Assembly (NCBI GenBank): GCA_034769895.1
Contig: CM068372.1
Location: forward strand, 436,298,958-436,362,957
Origin: Magicicada septendecula
Lineage: Eukaryota > Arthropoda > Insecta > Hemiptera > Cicadidae
Direction of reading: 5' to 3'
Length of the DNA stretch: 64,000 nt
Positions 38,583-52,800 of the stretch are shown here, piece by piece (the first letter of the stretch is position 1; each line of letters opens with the position of its first letter). The notes beneath the pieces are model-generated. The model had not been told where the DNA came from. It did not search any database and saw nothing but the letters and a program-made list of their open reading frames with translations. A program made the translations under genes and the position numbers.

Positions 38583-41500
38583 TATATTTTCTGTCAAGAT
38601 ATCGTATATACGGATGTCATACGTTACGTTCATTCTTTAAAAAATATATTCCAAGTCCGCGTGTCACTGGTCAGTTCAAAGAAGGAAATTAATAAATTCC
38701 AAATTTCGCTGCTCAAGACATAAGGAATTTGTATTATGTTTATATTTTCTTTCAAGATATCGTATATACGAATGTCATACGTTACGTGCATTCTTTAAAA
38801 AATATATTCCCAGTCCTCGTGTCACTGGTCAGTTCAAAGAAGGAAATTAATAAATTCCAAATTTTCGCTGCTCAAGATATAAGGGATTTGTATTATGTTT
38901 ATATTTTCTGTCAAGATATCGTATATACGAATGTCATACGTTACGTGCATTCATTAAAAATATATTCCAAGTCCGCGTGTCACGGGTCAGTTCAAAGAAG
39001 GAAATTAATAAATTCCAAATTTTCGCTGCTCAAGACATAAGGAATTTGTATTATGTTTATATTTTCTGTCAAGATATCGTATATACGGATGTCATACGTT
39101 ACGTGCATTCTTTAAAAAATATATTCCAAGTCCGCGTGTCACTGGTCAGTACAAAGAAGGAAATTAATAAATTCCAACATTTCGCTGCTCAAGACATAAG
39201 GAATTTTTTATTATGTTTATATTTTCTGTCAAGATATCGTATATACGGATGTCATACGTTACGTGCATTCTTTAAAAAATATATTCCAAGTCCGCGTGGC
39301 ACTGGTCAGTTCAAAGAAGGAAATTAATAAATTCCAAATTTTCGCTGCTCAAGACATAAGGAATTTGTATTATGTTTATATTTTCTGTCAAGATATCGTA
39401 TATACGAATGTCATACGTTACGTGCAATCATTAAAAAATATATTCCAAGTCCGCGTGTCACTGGTCAGTTCAAAGAAGGAAATTAAGAAATTCCAACTTT
39501 TCGCTGCTCAAGACATAAGGAATTTGTATTATGTTTATATTTTCTGTCAAGATATCGTATATACGGATGTCATACGTTACGTGCATTCTTTAAAAAATAT
39601 ATTCCAAGTCTGCGTGTCACTGGTCAGTTCAAAGAAGGAAATTAAAAAATTCCAACTTTTCGCTGCTCAAGACATTAGGAATTTGTAATAAGTTTATATT
39701 TTCTGTCAAGATATCGTATATACGGATGTCATACGTTACGTGCATTCTTTAAAAATATATTCCAAGTCCGCGTGTCACTGGTCAGTTCAAAGAAGGAAAT
39801 TAATAAATTCCAACTTTTCGCTGCTCAAGACATAAAGAATTTGTATTATGTTTATATTTTCTGTCAAGATATCGTATATACGGATGTCATACGTTACGTG
39901 CATTCTTTAAAAAATATATTCCAAGTCCGCGTGGCACTGGTCAGTTCAAAGAAGGAAATTAATAAATTCCAAATTTTCGCTGCTCAAGACATAAGGAATT
40001 TGTATTATGTTTATATTTTCTGTCAAGATATCGTATATACGAATGTCATACGTTACGTGCATTCATTAAAAATATATTCCAAGTCCGCGTGTCACGGGTC
40101 AGTTCAAAGAAGGAAATTAATAAATTCCAAACTTTCGCTGCTCAAGACATAAGGAATTTGTATTATGTTTATATTTTCTGTCAATATATCGTATATACGG
40201 ATGTCATACGTTACGTGCATTCTTTAAAAAATATATTCCAAGTCCGCGTGTCACTGGTCAGTACAAAGAAGGAAATTAATAAATTCCAACATTTCGCTGC
40301 TCAAGACATAAGGAATTTGTATTACGTTTATATTTTCTGTCAAGATATCGTATATACGGATGTCATACGTTACGTGCATTCTTTAAAAAATATATTCCAA
40401 GTCCGCGTGGCACTGGTCAGTTCAAAGAAGGAAATTAATAAATTCCAAATTTTCGCTGCTCAAGACATAAGGAATTTGTATTATGTTTATATTTTCTGTC
40501 AAGATATCGTATATACGAATGTCATACGTTACGTGCAATCATTAAAAAATATATTCCAAGTCCGCGTGTCACTGGTCAGTTCAAAGAAGGAAATTAAGAA
40601 ATTCCAACTTTTCGCTGCTCAAGACATAAGGAATTTGCATTATGTTTATATTTTCTGTCAAGATATCGTATATACGGATGTCATACGTTACGTGCATTCT
40701 TTAAAAAATATATTCCAAGTCCGCGTGTCACTGGTATGTTCAAAGAAAGAAATTAATAAATTCCAACTTTTCGCTGCTCAAGACATAAGGAATTTGTATT
40801 ATGTTTATATTTTCTGTCAAGATATCGTATATACGGATGTCATACGTTACGTGCATTCTTTAAAAAATATATTCCAAGTCTGCGTGTCACTGGTCAGTTC
40901 AAAGAAGGAAATTAAAAAATTCCAACTTTCCGCTGCTCAAGAAATTAGGAATTTGTATTAAGTTTATATTTTCTGTCAAGATATCGTATATACGGATGTC
41001 ATACGTTACGTGCATTCTTTAAAAATATATTCCAAGTCCTCGTGTCACTGGTCAGTTCAAAGAAGGAAATTAATAAATTCCAAATTTTCGCTGCTCAAGA
41101 CATAAAGAATTTGTATTATGTTTATATTTTCTGTCAAGATATCGTATATACGGATGTCATACGTTACGTGCATTCTTTAAAAAATATATTCCAAGTCCGC
41201 GTGTCACTGGTCAGTTTAAAGAAGGAAATTAATAAATTCCAACTTTTCGCTGCTCAAGACATAAGGAATTTGTATTATGTTTATATTTTCTGTCAACATA
41301 TCGTATATACGGATGTCATACGTTACGTGCATTCATTAAAAAATATATTCCAAGTCCGCGTGTCACTGGTCAGTTCAAAGAAGGAAATTAATAAATTCCA
41401 ACTCTTCGCTGCTCAAGACATAAGGAATTTGTATTATGTTTATATTTTCTGTCAAGACATCGTATACACGGATGTCATACGTTACGTGCATTCTTTAAAA

Positions 41501-41757
41501 AATATATTCCAAGTCCGCGTGTCACTGGTCAGTTCAAAGAAGGAAATTAATTTATTCCAAATTTCGCTGCTCAAGACATAAGGAATTTGAATTATGTTTA
41601 TATTTTCTGTCAAGATATCGTATATACGAATGTCATACGTTACGTGCATTCATTAAAAAATATATTCCAAGTCCGCGTGTCACTGGTCAGTTCAAAGAAG
41701 GAAATTAATAAATTCCAACTTTTCGCTGTTCAAGACATACGGAATTTGTATTAAGTT
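38583..41757 (+). repeat. Block F unit, 20 monomers (3,175 bp)
   Basis: The unit shares almost every marker with 34,932-38,582 but lacks the three monomers that carry 'aatacatacc', 'cagatcaaag' and the following type: 'gatataaggg' is joined directly to 'cacgggtcag' (about 38,880-38,990). 'gttacgttcattc' near 38,627 is shared with 41,802. Confidence 0.85.
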
Positions 41758-44137
41758 TATATTTTCTGTCAAGATATCGTATATACGGATGTCATACGTT
41801 ACGTTCATTCTTTAAAAAATATATTCCAAGTCCGCGTGTCACTGGTCAGTTCAAAGAAGGAAATTAATAAATTCCAAATTTCGCTGCTCAAGACATAAGG
41901 AATTTGTATTATGTTTATATTTTCTTTCAAGATATCGTATATACGAATGTCATACGTTACGTGCATTCTTTAAAAAATATATTCCCAGTCCTCGTGTCAC
42001 TGGTCAGTTCAAAGAAGGAAATTAAAAAATTCCAACTTTTCGCTGCTCAAGACATTAGGAATTTGTAATAAGTTTATATTTTCTGTCAAGATATCGTATA
42101 TACGGATGTCATACGTTACGTGCATTCTTTAAAAATATATTCCAAGTCCGCGTGTCACTGGTCAGTTCAAAGAAGGAAATTAATAAATTCCAACTTTTCG
42201 CTGCTCAAGACATAAAGAATTTGTATTATGTTTATATTTTCTGTCAAGATATCGTATATACGGATGTCATACGTTACGTGCATTCTTTAAAAAATATATT
42301 CCACGTCCGCGTGGCACTGGTCAGTTCAAAGAAGGAAATTAATAAATTCCAAATTTTCGCTGCTCAAGACATAAGGAATTTGTATTATGTTTATATTTTC
42401 TGTCAAGATATCGTATATACGAATGTCATACGTTACGTGCATTCATTAAAAATATATTCCAAGTCCGCGTGTCACGGGTCAGTTCAAAGAAGGAAATTAA
42501 TAAATTCCAAACTTTCGCTGCTCAAGACATAAGAAATTTGTATTATGTTTATATTTTCTGTCAATATATCGTATATACGGATGTCATACGTTACGTGCAT
42601 TCTTTAAAAAATATATTCCAAGTCCGCGTGTCACTGGTCAGTACAAAGAAGGAAATTAATAAATTCCAACATTTCGCTGCTCAAGACATAAGGAATTTGT
42701 ATTATGTTTATATTTTCTGTCAAGATATCGTATATACGTATGTCATACGTTACGTGCATTCTTTAAAAAATATATTCCAAGTCCGCGTGGCACTGGTCAG
42801 TTCAAAGAAGGAAATTAATAAATTCCAAATTTTCGCTGCTCAAGACATAAGGAATTTGTATTATGTTTATATTTTCTGTCAAGATATCGTATATACGAAT
42901 GTCATACGTTACGTGCAATCATTAAAAAATATATTCCAAGTCCGCGTGTCACTGGTCAGTTCAAAGAAGGAAATTAAGAAATTCCAAATTTTCGCTGCTC
43001 AAGACATAAGGAATTTGCATTATGTTTATATTTTCTGTCAAGATATCGTATATACGGATGTCATACGTTACGTGCATTCTTTAAAAAATATATTCCAAGT
43101 CCGCGTGTCACTGGTATGTTCAAAGAAAGAAATTAATAAATTCCAACTTTTCGCTGCTCAAGACATAAGGAATTTGTATTATGTTTATATTTTCTGTCAA
43201 GATATCGTATATACGGATGTCATACGTTACGTGCATTCTTTAAAAAATATATTCCAAGTCTGCGTGTCACTGGTCAGTTCAAAGAAGGAAATTAAAAAAT
43301 TCCAACTTTCCGCTGCTCAAGAAATTAGGAATTTGTATTAAGTTTATATTTTCTGTCAACATATCGTATATACGGATGTCATACGTTACGTGCATTCTTT
43401 AAAAATATATTCCAAGTCCTCGTGTCACTGGTCAGTTCAAAGAAGGAAATTAATAAATTCCAAATTTTCGCTGCTCAAGACATAAAGAATTTGTATTATG
43501 TTTATATTTTCTGTCAAGATATCGTATATACGGATGTCATACGTTACGTGCATTCTTTAAAAAATATATTCCAAGTCCGCGTGTCACTGGTCAGTTTAAA
43601 GAAGGAAATTAATAAATTCCAACTTTTCGCTGCTCAAGACATAAGGAATTTGTATTATGTTTATATTTTCTGTCAACATATCGTATATACGGATGTCATA
43701 CGTTACGTGCATTCATTAAAAAATATATTCCAAGTCCGCGTGTCACTGGTCAGTTCAAAGAAGGAAATTAATAAATTCCAACTCTTCGCTGCTCAAGACA
43801 TAAGGAATTTGTATTATGTTTATATTTTCTGTCAAGACATCGTATACACGGATGTCATACGTTACGTGCATTCTTTAAAAAATATATTCCAAGTCCGCGT
43901 GTCACTGGTCAGTTCAAAGAAGGAAATTAAATTATTCCAAATTTCGCTGCTCAAGACATAAGGAATTTGAATTATGTTTATATTTTCTGTCAAGATATCG
44001 TATATACGAATGTCATACGTTACGTGCATTCTTTAAAAAATATATTCCAAGTCCGCGTGTCACTGGTCAGTTTAAAGAAGGAAATTAATAAATTCCAACT
44101 TTTCGCTGCTCAAGACATAAGGAATTTGTATTAAGTT
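41758..44137 (+). repeat. Block F unit, 15 monomers (2,380 bp)
   Basis: The start module is cut after one and a half monomers. 'ttcccagtcctcg' (near 41,982) is joined to 'attaaaaaattcc' and 'tttgtaataag' (near 42,061), so five monomers present in the preceding unit are missing. The chimeric join lies between about 41,990 and 42,025. Private changes include 'attccacgtccgc' near 42,299 and 'tacgtatgtc' near 42,736. Confidence 0.85.
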
Positions 44138-46994
44138 TATATTTTCTGTCAAGATATCGTATATACGGATGTCATACGTTACGTGCATTCTTTAAAAAAT
44201 ATATTCCAAGTCCGCGTGTCACTGGTCAGTTCAAAGAAGGAAATTAATAAATTCCAAATTTCGCTGCTCAAGACATAAGGAATTTGTATTATGTTTATAT
44301 TTTCTTTCAAGATATCGTATATACGAATGTCATACGTTACGTGCATTCTTTAAAAAATATATTCCCAGTCCTCGTGTCACTGGTCAGTTCAAAGAAGGAA
44401 ATTAATAAATTCCAAATTTTCGCTGCTCAAGATATAAGGGATTTGTATTATGTTTATATTTTCTGTCAAGATATCGTATATACGAATGTCATACGTTACG
44501 TGCAATCATTAAAAAATATATTCCAAGTCCGCGTGTCACTGGTCAGTTCAAAGAAGGAAATTAAGAAATTCCAACATTTCGCTGCTCAAGACATAAGGAA
44601 TTTGCATTATGTTTATATTTTCTGTCAAGATATCGTACATACGGATGTCATACGTTACGTGCATTCTTTAAAAAATATATTCCAAGTCCGCGTGTCACTG
44701 GTATGTTCAAAGAAAGAAATTAATAAATTCCAACTTTTCGCTGCTCAAGACATAAGGAATTTGTATTATGTTTATATTTTCTGTCAAGATATCGTATATA
44801 CGGATGTCATACGTTACGTGCATTCTTTAAAAAATATATTCCAAGTCTGCGTGTCACTGGTCAGTTCAAAGAAGGAAATTAAAAAATTCCAACTTTTCGC
44901 TGCTCAAGACATTAGGAATTTGTAATAAGTTTATATTTTCTGTCAAGATATCGTATATACGGATGTCATACGTTACGTGCATTCTTTAAAAATATATTCC
45001 AAGTCCGCGTGTCACTGGTCAGTTCAAAGAAGGAAATTAATAAATTCCAACTTTTCGCTGCTCAAGACATAAAGAATTTGTATTATGTTTATATTTTCTG
45101 TCAAGATATCGTATATACGGATGTCATACGTTACGTGCATTCTTTAAAAAATATATTCCAAGTCCGCGTGGCACTGGTCAGTTCAAAGAAGGAAATTAAT
45201 AAATTCCAAATTTTCGCTGCTCAAGACATAAGGAATTTGTATTATGTTTATATTTTCTGTCAAGATATCGTATATACGAATGTCATACGTTACGTGCATT
45301 CATTAAAAATATATTCCAAGTCCGCGTGTCACGGGTCAGTTCAAAGAAGGAAATTAATAAATTCCAAACTTTCGCTGCTCAAGACATAAGGAATTTGTAT
45401 TATGTTTATATTTTCTGTCAATATATCGTATATACGGATGTCATACGTTACGTGCATTCTTTAAAAAATATATTCCAAGTCCGCGTGTCACTGGTCAGTA
45501 CAAAGAAGGAAATTAATAAATTCCAACATTTCGCTGCTCAAGACATAAGGAATTTGTATTATGTTTATATTTTCTGTCAAGATATCGTATATACGGATGT
45601 CATACGTTACGTGCATTCTTTAAAAAATATATTCCAAGTCCGCGTGGCACTGGTCAGTTCAAAGAAGGAAATTAATAAATTCCAAATTTTCGCTGCTCAA
45701 GACATAAGGAATTTGTATTATGTTTATATTTTCTGTCAAGATATCGTATATACGAATGTCATACGTTACGTGCAATCATTAAAAAATATATTCCAAGTCC
45801 GCGTGTCACTGGTCAGTTCAAAGAAGGAAATTAAGAAATTCCAACTTTTCGCTGCTCAAGACATAAGGAATTTGCATTATGTTTATATTTTCTGTCAAGA
45901 TATCGTATATACGGATGTCATACGTTACGTGCATTCTTTAAAAAATATATTCCAAGTTCGCGTGTCACTGGTATGTTCAAAGAAAGAAATTAATAAATTC
46001 CAAATTTTCGCTGCTCAAGACATAAGGAATTTGTATTATGTTTATATTTTCTGTCAAGATATCGTATATACGGATGTCATACGTTACGTGCATTCTTTAA
46101 AAAATATATTCCAAGTCTGCGTGTCACTGGTCAGTTCAAAGAAGGAAATTAAAAAATTCCAACTTTCCGCTGCTCAAGAAATTAGGAATTTGTATTAAGT
46201 TTATATTTTCTGTCAACATATCGTATATACGGATGTCATACGTTACGTGCATTCTTTAAAAATATATTCCAAGTCCTCGTGTCACTGGTCAGTTCAAAGA
46301 AGGAAATTAATAAATTCCAAATTTTCGCTGCTCAAGACATAAAGAATTTGTATTATGTTTATATTTTCTGTCAAGATATCGTATATACGGATGTCATACG
46401 TTACGTGCATTCTTTAAAAAATATATTCCAAGTCCGCGTGTCACTGGTCAGTTTAAAGAAGGAAATTAATAAATTCCAACTTTTCGCTGCTCAAGACATA
46501 AGGAATTTGTATTATGTTTATATTTTCTGTCAACATATCGTATATACGGATGTCATACGTTACGTGCATTCATTAAAAAATATATTCCAAGTCCGCGTGT
46601 CACTGGTCAGTTCAAAGAAGGAAATTAATAAATTCCAACTCTTCGCTGCTCAAGACATAAGGAATTTGTATTATGTTTATATTTTCTGTCAAGACATCGT
46701 ATACACGGATGTCATACGTTACGTGCATTCTTTAAAAAATATATTCCAAGTCCGCGTGTCACTGGTCAGTTCAAAGAAGGAAATTAATTTATTCCAAATT
46801 TCGCTGCTCAAGACATAAGGAATTTGAATTATGTTTATATTTTCTGTCAAGATATCGTATATACGAATGTCATACGTTACGTGCATTCATTAAAAAATAT
46901 ATTCCAAGTCCGCGTGTCACTGGTCAGTTCAAAGAAGGAAATTAATAAATTCCAAATTTTCGCTGTTCAAGACATACGGAATTTGTATTAAGTT
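44138..46994 (+). repeat. Block F unit, 18 monomers (2,857 bp)
   Basis: The unit starts after a normal 'ctgctcaag' monomer rather than the 'ctgttcaagacatacgg' form. It contains an extra copy of the 'gtgcaatcatt', 'tttgcattatg', 'ctggtatgttc', 'aagtctgcgtg' series (about 44,460-44,931) in addition to the usual one (about 45,727-46,040). A private 'cgtacatacgg' near 44,635 recurs near 48,445. Confidence 0.85.
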
Positions 46995-48741
46995 TATATT
47001 TTCTGTCAAGATATCGTATATACGGATGTCATACGTTACGTGCATTCTTTAAAAAATATATTCCAAGTCCGCGTGTCACTGGTCAGTTCAAAGAAGGAAA
47101 TTAATAAATTCCAAATTTCGCTGCTCAAGACATAAGGAATTTGTATTATGTTTATATTTTCTTTCAAGATATCGTATATACGAATGTCATACGTTACGTG
47201 CATTCTTTAAAAAATATATTCCCAGTCCTCGTGTCACTGGTCAGTTCAAAGAAGGGAATTAATAAATTCCAAATTTTCGCTGCTCAAGATATAAGGGATT
47301 TGTATTATGTTTATATTTTCTGTCAAGATATCGTATATACGAATGTCATACGTTACGTGCAATCATTAAAAAATATATTCCAAGTCCGCGTGTCACTGGT
47401 CAGTTCAAAGAAAGAAATTAATACATACCAACATTTCGCTGCTCAAGATATAAGGAATTTGTATTAAGTTTATATTTTCTGTCAAGATATCGTATATACG
47501 GATGTCATACGTTACGTGCATTCTTTAAAAAATATATTCCAAGTCCGCCTGTCACTGGTCAGATCAAAGAAGGAAATTAATAAATTCCAAATTTCGCTGC
47601 TCAAGACATAAGGAATTTGTATTATGTTTATATTTTCTGTCAAGATATCGTATATACGGATGTCATACGTTACGTGCATTCATTAAAAAATATATTCCAA
47701 GTCCGCGTGTCACTGGTCAGTTCAAAGAAGGAAATTAATAAATTCCAACTTTTCGCTGCTCAAGACATAAGGAATTTGTATTAAGTTTATATTTTCTGTC
47801 AAGATATCGTATATACGAATGTCATACGTTACGTGCATTCATTAAAAATATATTCCAAGTCCGCGTGTCACGGGTCAGTTCAAAGAAGGAAATTAATAAA
47901 TTCCAAATTTTCGCTGCTCAAGACATAAGGAATTTGTATTATGTTTATATTTTCTGTCAAGATATCGTATATACGGATGTCATACGTTACGTGCATTCTT
48001 TAAAAAATATATTCCAAGTCCGCGTGTCACTGGTCAGTACAAAGAAGGAAATTAATAAATTCCAACATTTCGCTGCTCAAGACATAAGGAATTTTTTATT
48101 ATGTTTATATTTTCTGTCAAGATATCGTATATACGGATGTCATACGTTACGTGCATTCTTTAAAAAATATATTCCAAGTCCGCGTGGCACTGGTCAGTTC
48201 AAAGAAGGAAATTAATAAATTCCAAATTTTCGCTGCTCAAGACATAAGGAATTTGTATTATGTTTATATTTTCTGTCAAGATATCGTATATACGAATGTC
48301 ATACGTTACGTGCAATCATTAAAAAATATATTCCAAGTCCGCGAGTCACTGGTCAGTTCAAAGAAGGAAATTAAGAAATTCCAACTTTTCGCTGCTCAAG
48401 ACATAAGGAATTTGCATTATGTTTATATTTTCTGTCAAGATATCGTACATACGGATGTCATACGTTACGTGCATTCTTTAAAAAATATATTCCAAGTCCG
48501 CGTGTCACTGGTATGTTCAAAGAAAGAAATTAATAAATTCCAACTTTTCGCTGCTCAAGACATAAGGAATTTGTATTATGTTTATATTTTCTGTCAAGAT
48601 ATCGTATATACGGATGTCATACGTTACGTGCATTCTTTAAAAAATATATTCCAAGTCTGCGTGTCACTGGTCAGTTCAAAGAAGGAAATTAAAAAATTCC
48701 AACTTTTCGCTGCTCAAGACATTAGGAATTTGTAATAAGTT
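46995..48741 (+). repeat. Last block F unit before block H (11 monomers)
   Basis: The start module 'attttctttcaag' (near 47,156) is followed by 'aatacatacc', 'cagatcaaag', 'cacgggtcag', the 160 bp monomer (48,090), and the 'gtgcaatcatt' to 'tttgtaataag' series. Private changes include 'gaagggaatt' near 47,254 and 'cgcgagtcac' near 48,341. Confidence 0.8.
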
Positions 48742-49851
48742 TATATTTTCTGTCAAGATATCGTATATACGGATGTCATACGTTACGTGCATTCTTTAAA
48801 AATATATTCCAAGTCCGCGTGTCACTGGTCAGTTCAAAGAAGGAAATTAATAAATTCCAACTTTTCGCTGCTCAAGACATAAAGAATTTGTATTATGTTT
48901 ATATTTTCTGTCAAGATATCGTATATACGGATGTCATACGTTACATGCATTCATTAAAAATATATTCCAAGTCCGCGTGTCACGGGTCAGTTCAAAGAAG
49001 GAAATTAATAAATTCCAAACTTTCGCTGCTCAAGACATAAGGAATTTGTATTATGTTTATATTTTCTGTCAAGATATCGTATATACGGTGTCATACGTTA
49101 CGTGCATTCTTTAAAAAATATATTCCAAGTCCGCGTGTCACTGGTCAGTACAAAGAAGGAAATTAATAAATTCCAACATTTCGCTGCTCAAGACATAAGG
49201 AATTTGTATTATGTTTATATTTTCTGTCAAGATATCGTATATACGGATGTCATACGTTACGTGCATTCTTTAAAAAATATATTCCAAGTCCGCGTGGCAC
49301 TGGTCAGTTCAAAGAAGGAAATTAATAAATTCCAAATTTTCGCTGCTCAAGACATAAGGAATTTGTATTATGTTTATATTTTCTGTCAAGATATCGTATA
49401 TACGAATGTCATACGTTACGTGCAATCATTAAAAAATATATTCCAAGTCCGCGTGTCACTGGTCAGTTCAAAGAAGGAAATTAAGAAATTCCAACTTTTC
49501 GCTGCTCAAGACATAAGGAATTTGCATTATGTTTATATTTTCTGTCAAGATATCGTATATACGGATGTCATACGTTACGTGAATTCTTTAAAAAATATAT
49601 TCCAAGTCCGCGTGTCACTGGTATGTTCAAAGAAAGAAATTAATAAATTCCAACTTTTCGCTGCTCAAGACATAAGGAATTTGTATTATGTTTATATTTT
49701 CTGTCAAGATATCGTATATACGGATGTCATACGTTACGTGCATTCTTTAAAAAATATATTCCAAATCTGCGTGTCACTGGTCAGTTCAAAGAAGGAAATT
49801 AAAAAATTCCAACTTTTCGCTGCTAAAGACATTAGGAATTTGTAATAAGTT
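48742..49851 (+). repeat. Block H unit, 7 monomers (1,110 bp)
   Basis: The unit is bounded by two 'tttgtaataag' monomers. It lacks the 'gtggcactgg' monomer usually found between the 'ataaagaattt' and 'cacgggtcag' monomers; the join is near 48,940-48,960 and carries 'gttacatgcattc'. It has the same 1,110 bp length as 30,646-31,755 but a different composition. The following monomer has a one-base deletion (tacggtgtc) near 49,088. Confidence 0.8.
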
Positions 49852-52800
49852 TATATTTTCTGTCAAGATATCGTATATACGGATGTCATACGTTACGTGC
49901 ATTCTTTAAAAATATATTCCAAGTCCGCGTGTCACTGGTCAGTTCAAAGAAGGAAATTAATAAATTCCAACTTTTCGCTGCTCAAGACATAAAGAATTTG
50001 TATTATGTTTATATTTTCTGTCAAGATATCGTATATACGGATGTCATACGTTACGTGCATTCTTTAATAAATATATTCCAAGTCCGCGTGTCACTGGTCA
50101 GTTCAAAGAAGGAAATTAATAAATTCCAACTTTTCGCTGCTCAAGACATAAGGAATTTGTATTATGTTTATATTTTCTGTCAACATATCGTATATACGGA
50201 TGTCATACGTTACGTGCATTCATTAAAAAATATATTCCAAGTCCGCGTGTCACTGGTCAGTTCAAAGAATGAAATTAATAAATTCCAACTCTTCGCTGCT
50301 CAAGACATAAGGAATTTGTATTATGTTTATATTTTATGTCAAGATATCGTATATACGGATGTCATACGTTACGTGCATTCTTTAAAAAATATATTCCAAG
50401 TCCGCGTGTCACTGGTCAGTTCAAAGAAGGAAATTAATTTATTCCAAATTTCGCTGCTCAAGACATAAGGAATTTGTATTATGTTTATATTTTCTGTCAA
50501 CATATCGTATATACGGATGTCATACGTTACGTGCATTCATTAAAAAATATATTCCAAGTCCGCGTGTCACTGGTCAGATCAAAGAAGGAAATTAATAAAT
50601 TCCAACTCTTCGCTGCTCAAGACATAAGGAATTTGTATTATGTTTATATTTTATGTCAAGATATCGTATATACGGATGTCATACGTTACGTGCATTCTTT
50701 AAAAAATATATTCCCAGTCCGCGTGGCACTGGTCAGTTCAAAGAAGGAAATTAATAAATTCCAAATTTTCGCTGCTCAAGACATAAGGAATTTGTATTAT
50801 ATTTATATTTTCTGTCAAGATATCGTATATACGAATGTCATACGTTACGTGCAATCATTATAAAATATATTCCAAGTCCGCGTGTCACTGGTCAGTTCAA
50901 AGAAGGAAATTAAGAAATTCCAACTTTTCGCTGCTCAAGACATAAGGAATTTGTATTATGTTTATATTTTCTGTCAAGATATCGTATATACGAATGTCAT
51001 ACGTTACGTGCATTCTTTAAAAAATATATTCCAAGTCCGCGTGTCACTGGTCAGTTCAAAGAAAGAAATTAATACATACCAACATTTCGCTGCTCAAGAC
51101 ATAAGGAATTAGTATTAAGTTTATATTTTCTGTCAAGATATCGTATATACGGATGTCATACGTTACGTGCATTCATTAAAAAATATATTCCAAGTCCGCG
51201 TGTCACTGGTCAGTTCAAAGAAGGAAATTAATAAATTCCAATTTTTCGCTGCTCAAGACATAAGGAATTTGTATTATGTTTATATTTTCTGTCAACATAT
51301 CGTATATACGGATGTCATACGTTACGTGCATTCATTAAAAAATATATCCCAAGTCCGCGTGTCACTGGTCAGTTCAAAGAAGGAAATTAATAAATTCCAA
51401 CTCTTCACTGCTCAAGAAATAAGGAATTTCTATTATGTTTATATTTTATGTCAAGATATCGTATATACGGATGTCATACGTTACGTGCATTCTTTAAAAA
51501 ATATATTCCAAGTCCGCGTGTCACTGGTCAGTTCAAAGAAGGAAATTAATTTATTCCAAATTTCGCTGCTCAAGACATAAGGAATTTGTATTATGTTTAT
51601 ATTTTCTGTCAAGATATCGTATATACGAATGTCATACGTTACGTGCATTCTTTAAAAAATATATTCCAAATCCGCGTGTCACTGGTCAGTTCAAAGAAAG
51701 AAATTAATACATACCAACATTTCGCTGCTCAAGACATAAGGAATTTGTATTAAGTTTATATTTTCTGTCAAGATATCGTATATACGGATGTCATACGTTA
51801 CGTGCATTCATTAAAAAATATATTCCAAGTCCGCGTGTCACTGGTCAGTTCAAAGAAGGAAATTAATAAACTCCAACTTTTCGCTGCTCAAGACATAAGG
51901 AATTTGTATTATGTTTATATTTTCTGTCAAGATATCGTATATACGGATGTCATACGTTACGTGCATTCTTTAAAAAATATATTCCAAGTCCGCGTGTCAC
52001 TGGTCAGTTCAAAGAAGGAAATTAATAAATTCCAATTTTTCGCTGCTCAAGACATAAGGAATTTGTATTATGTTTATATTTTCTGTCAACATATCGTATA
52101 TACGGATGTCATACGTTACGTGCATTCATTAAAAAATATATCCCAAGTCCGCGTGTCACTGGTCAGTTCAAAGAAGGAAATTAATAAATTCCAACTCTTC
52201 GCTGCTCAAGACATAAGGAATTTGTATTATGTTTATATTTTATGTCAAGATATCGTATATACGGATGTCATACGTTACGTGCATTCTTTAAAAAATATAT
52301 TCCAAGTCCGCGTGTCACTGGTCAGTTCAAAGAAGGAAATTAATTTATTCAAAATTTCGCTGCTCAAGACATAAGGAATTTGTATTATGTTTATATTTTC
52401 TGTCAAGATATCGTATATACGAATGTCATACGTTACGTGCATTCTTTAAAAAATATATTCCAAGTCCGCGTGTCACTGGTCAGTTCAAAGAAAGAAATTA
52501 ATACATACCAACATTTCGCTGCTCAAGACATAAGGAATTTGTATTAAGTTTATATTTTCTGTCAAGATATCGTATATACGGATGTCATACGTTACGTGCA
52601 TTCATTAAAAAATATATTCCAAGTCCGCGTGTCACTGGTCAGTTCAAAGAAGGAAATTAATAAACTCCAACTTTTCGCTGCTCAAGACATAAGGAATTTG
52701 TATTATGTTTATATTTTCTGTCAAGATATCGTATATACGGATGTCATACGTTACGTGCATTCTTTAAAAAATATATTCCAAGTCCGCGTGTCACTGGTCA

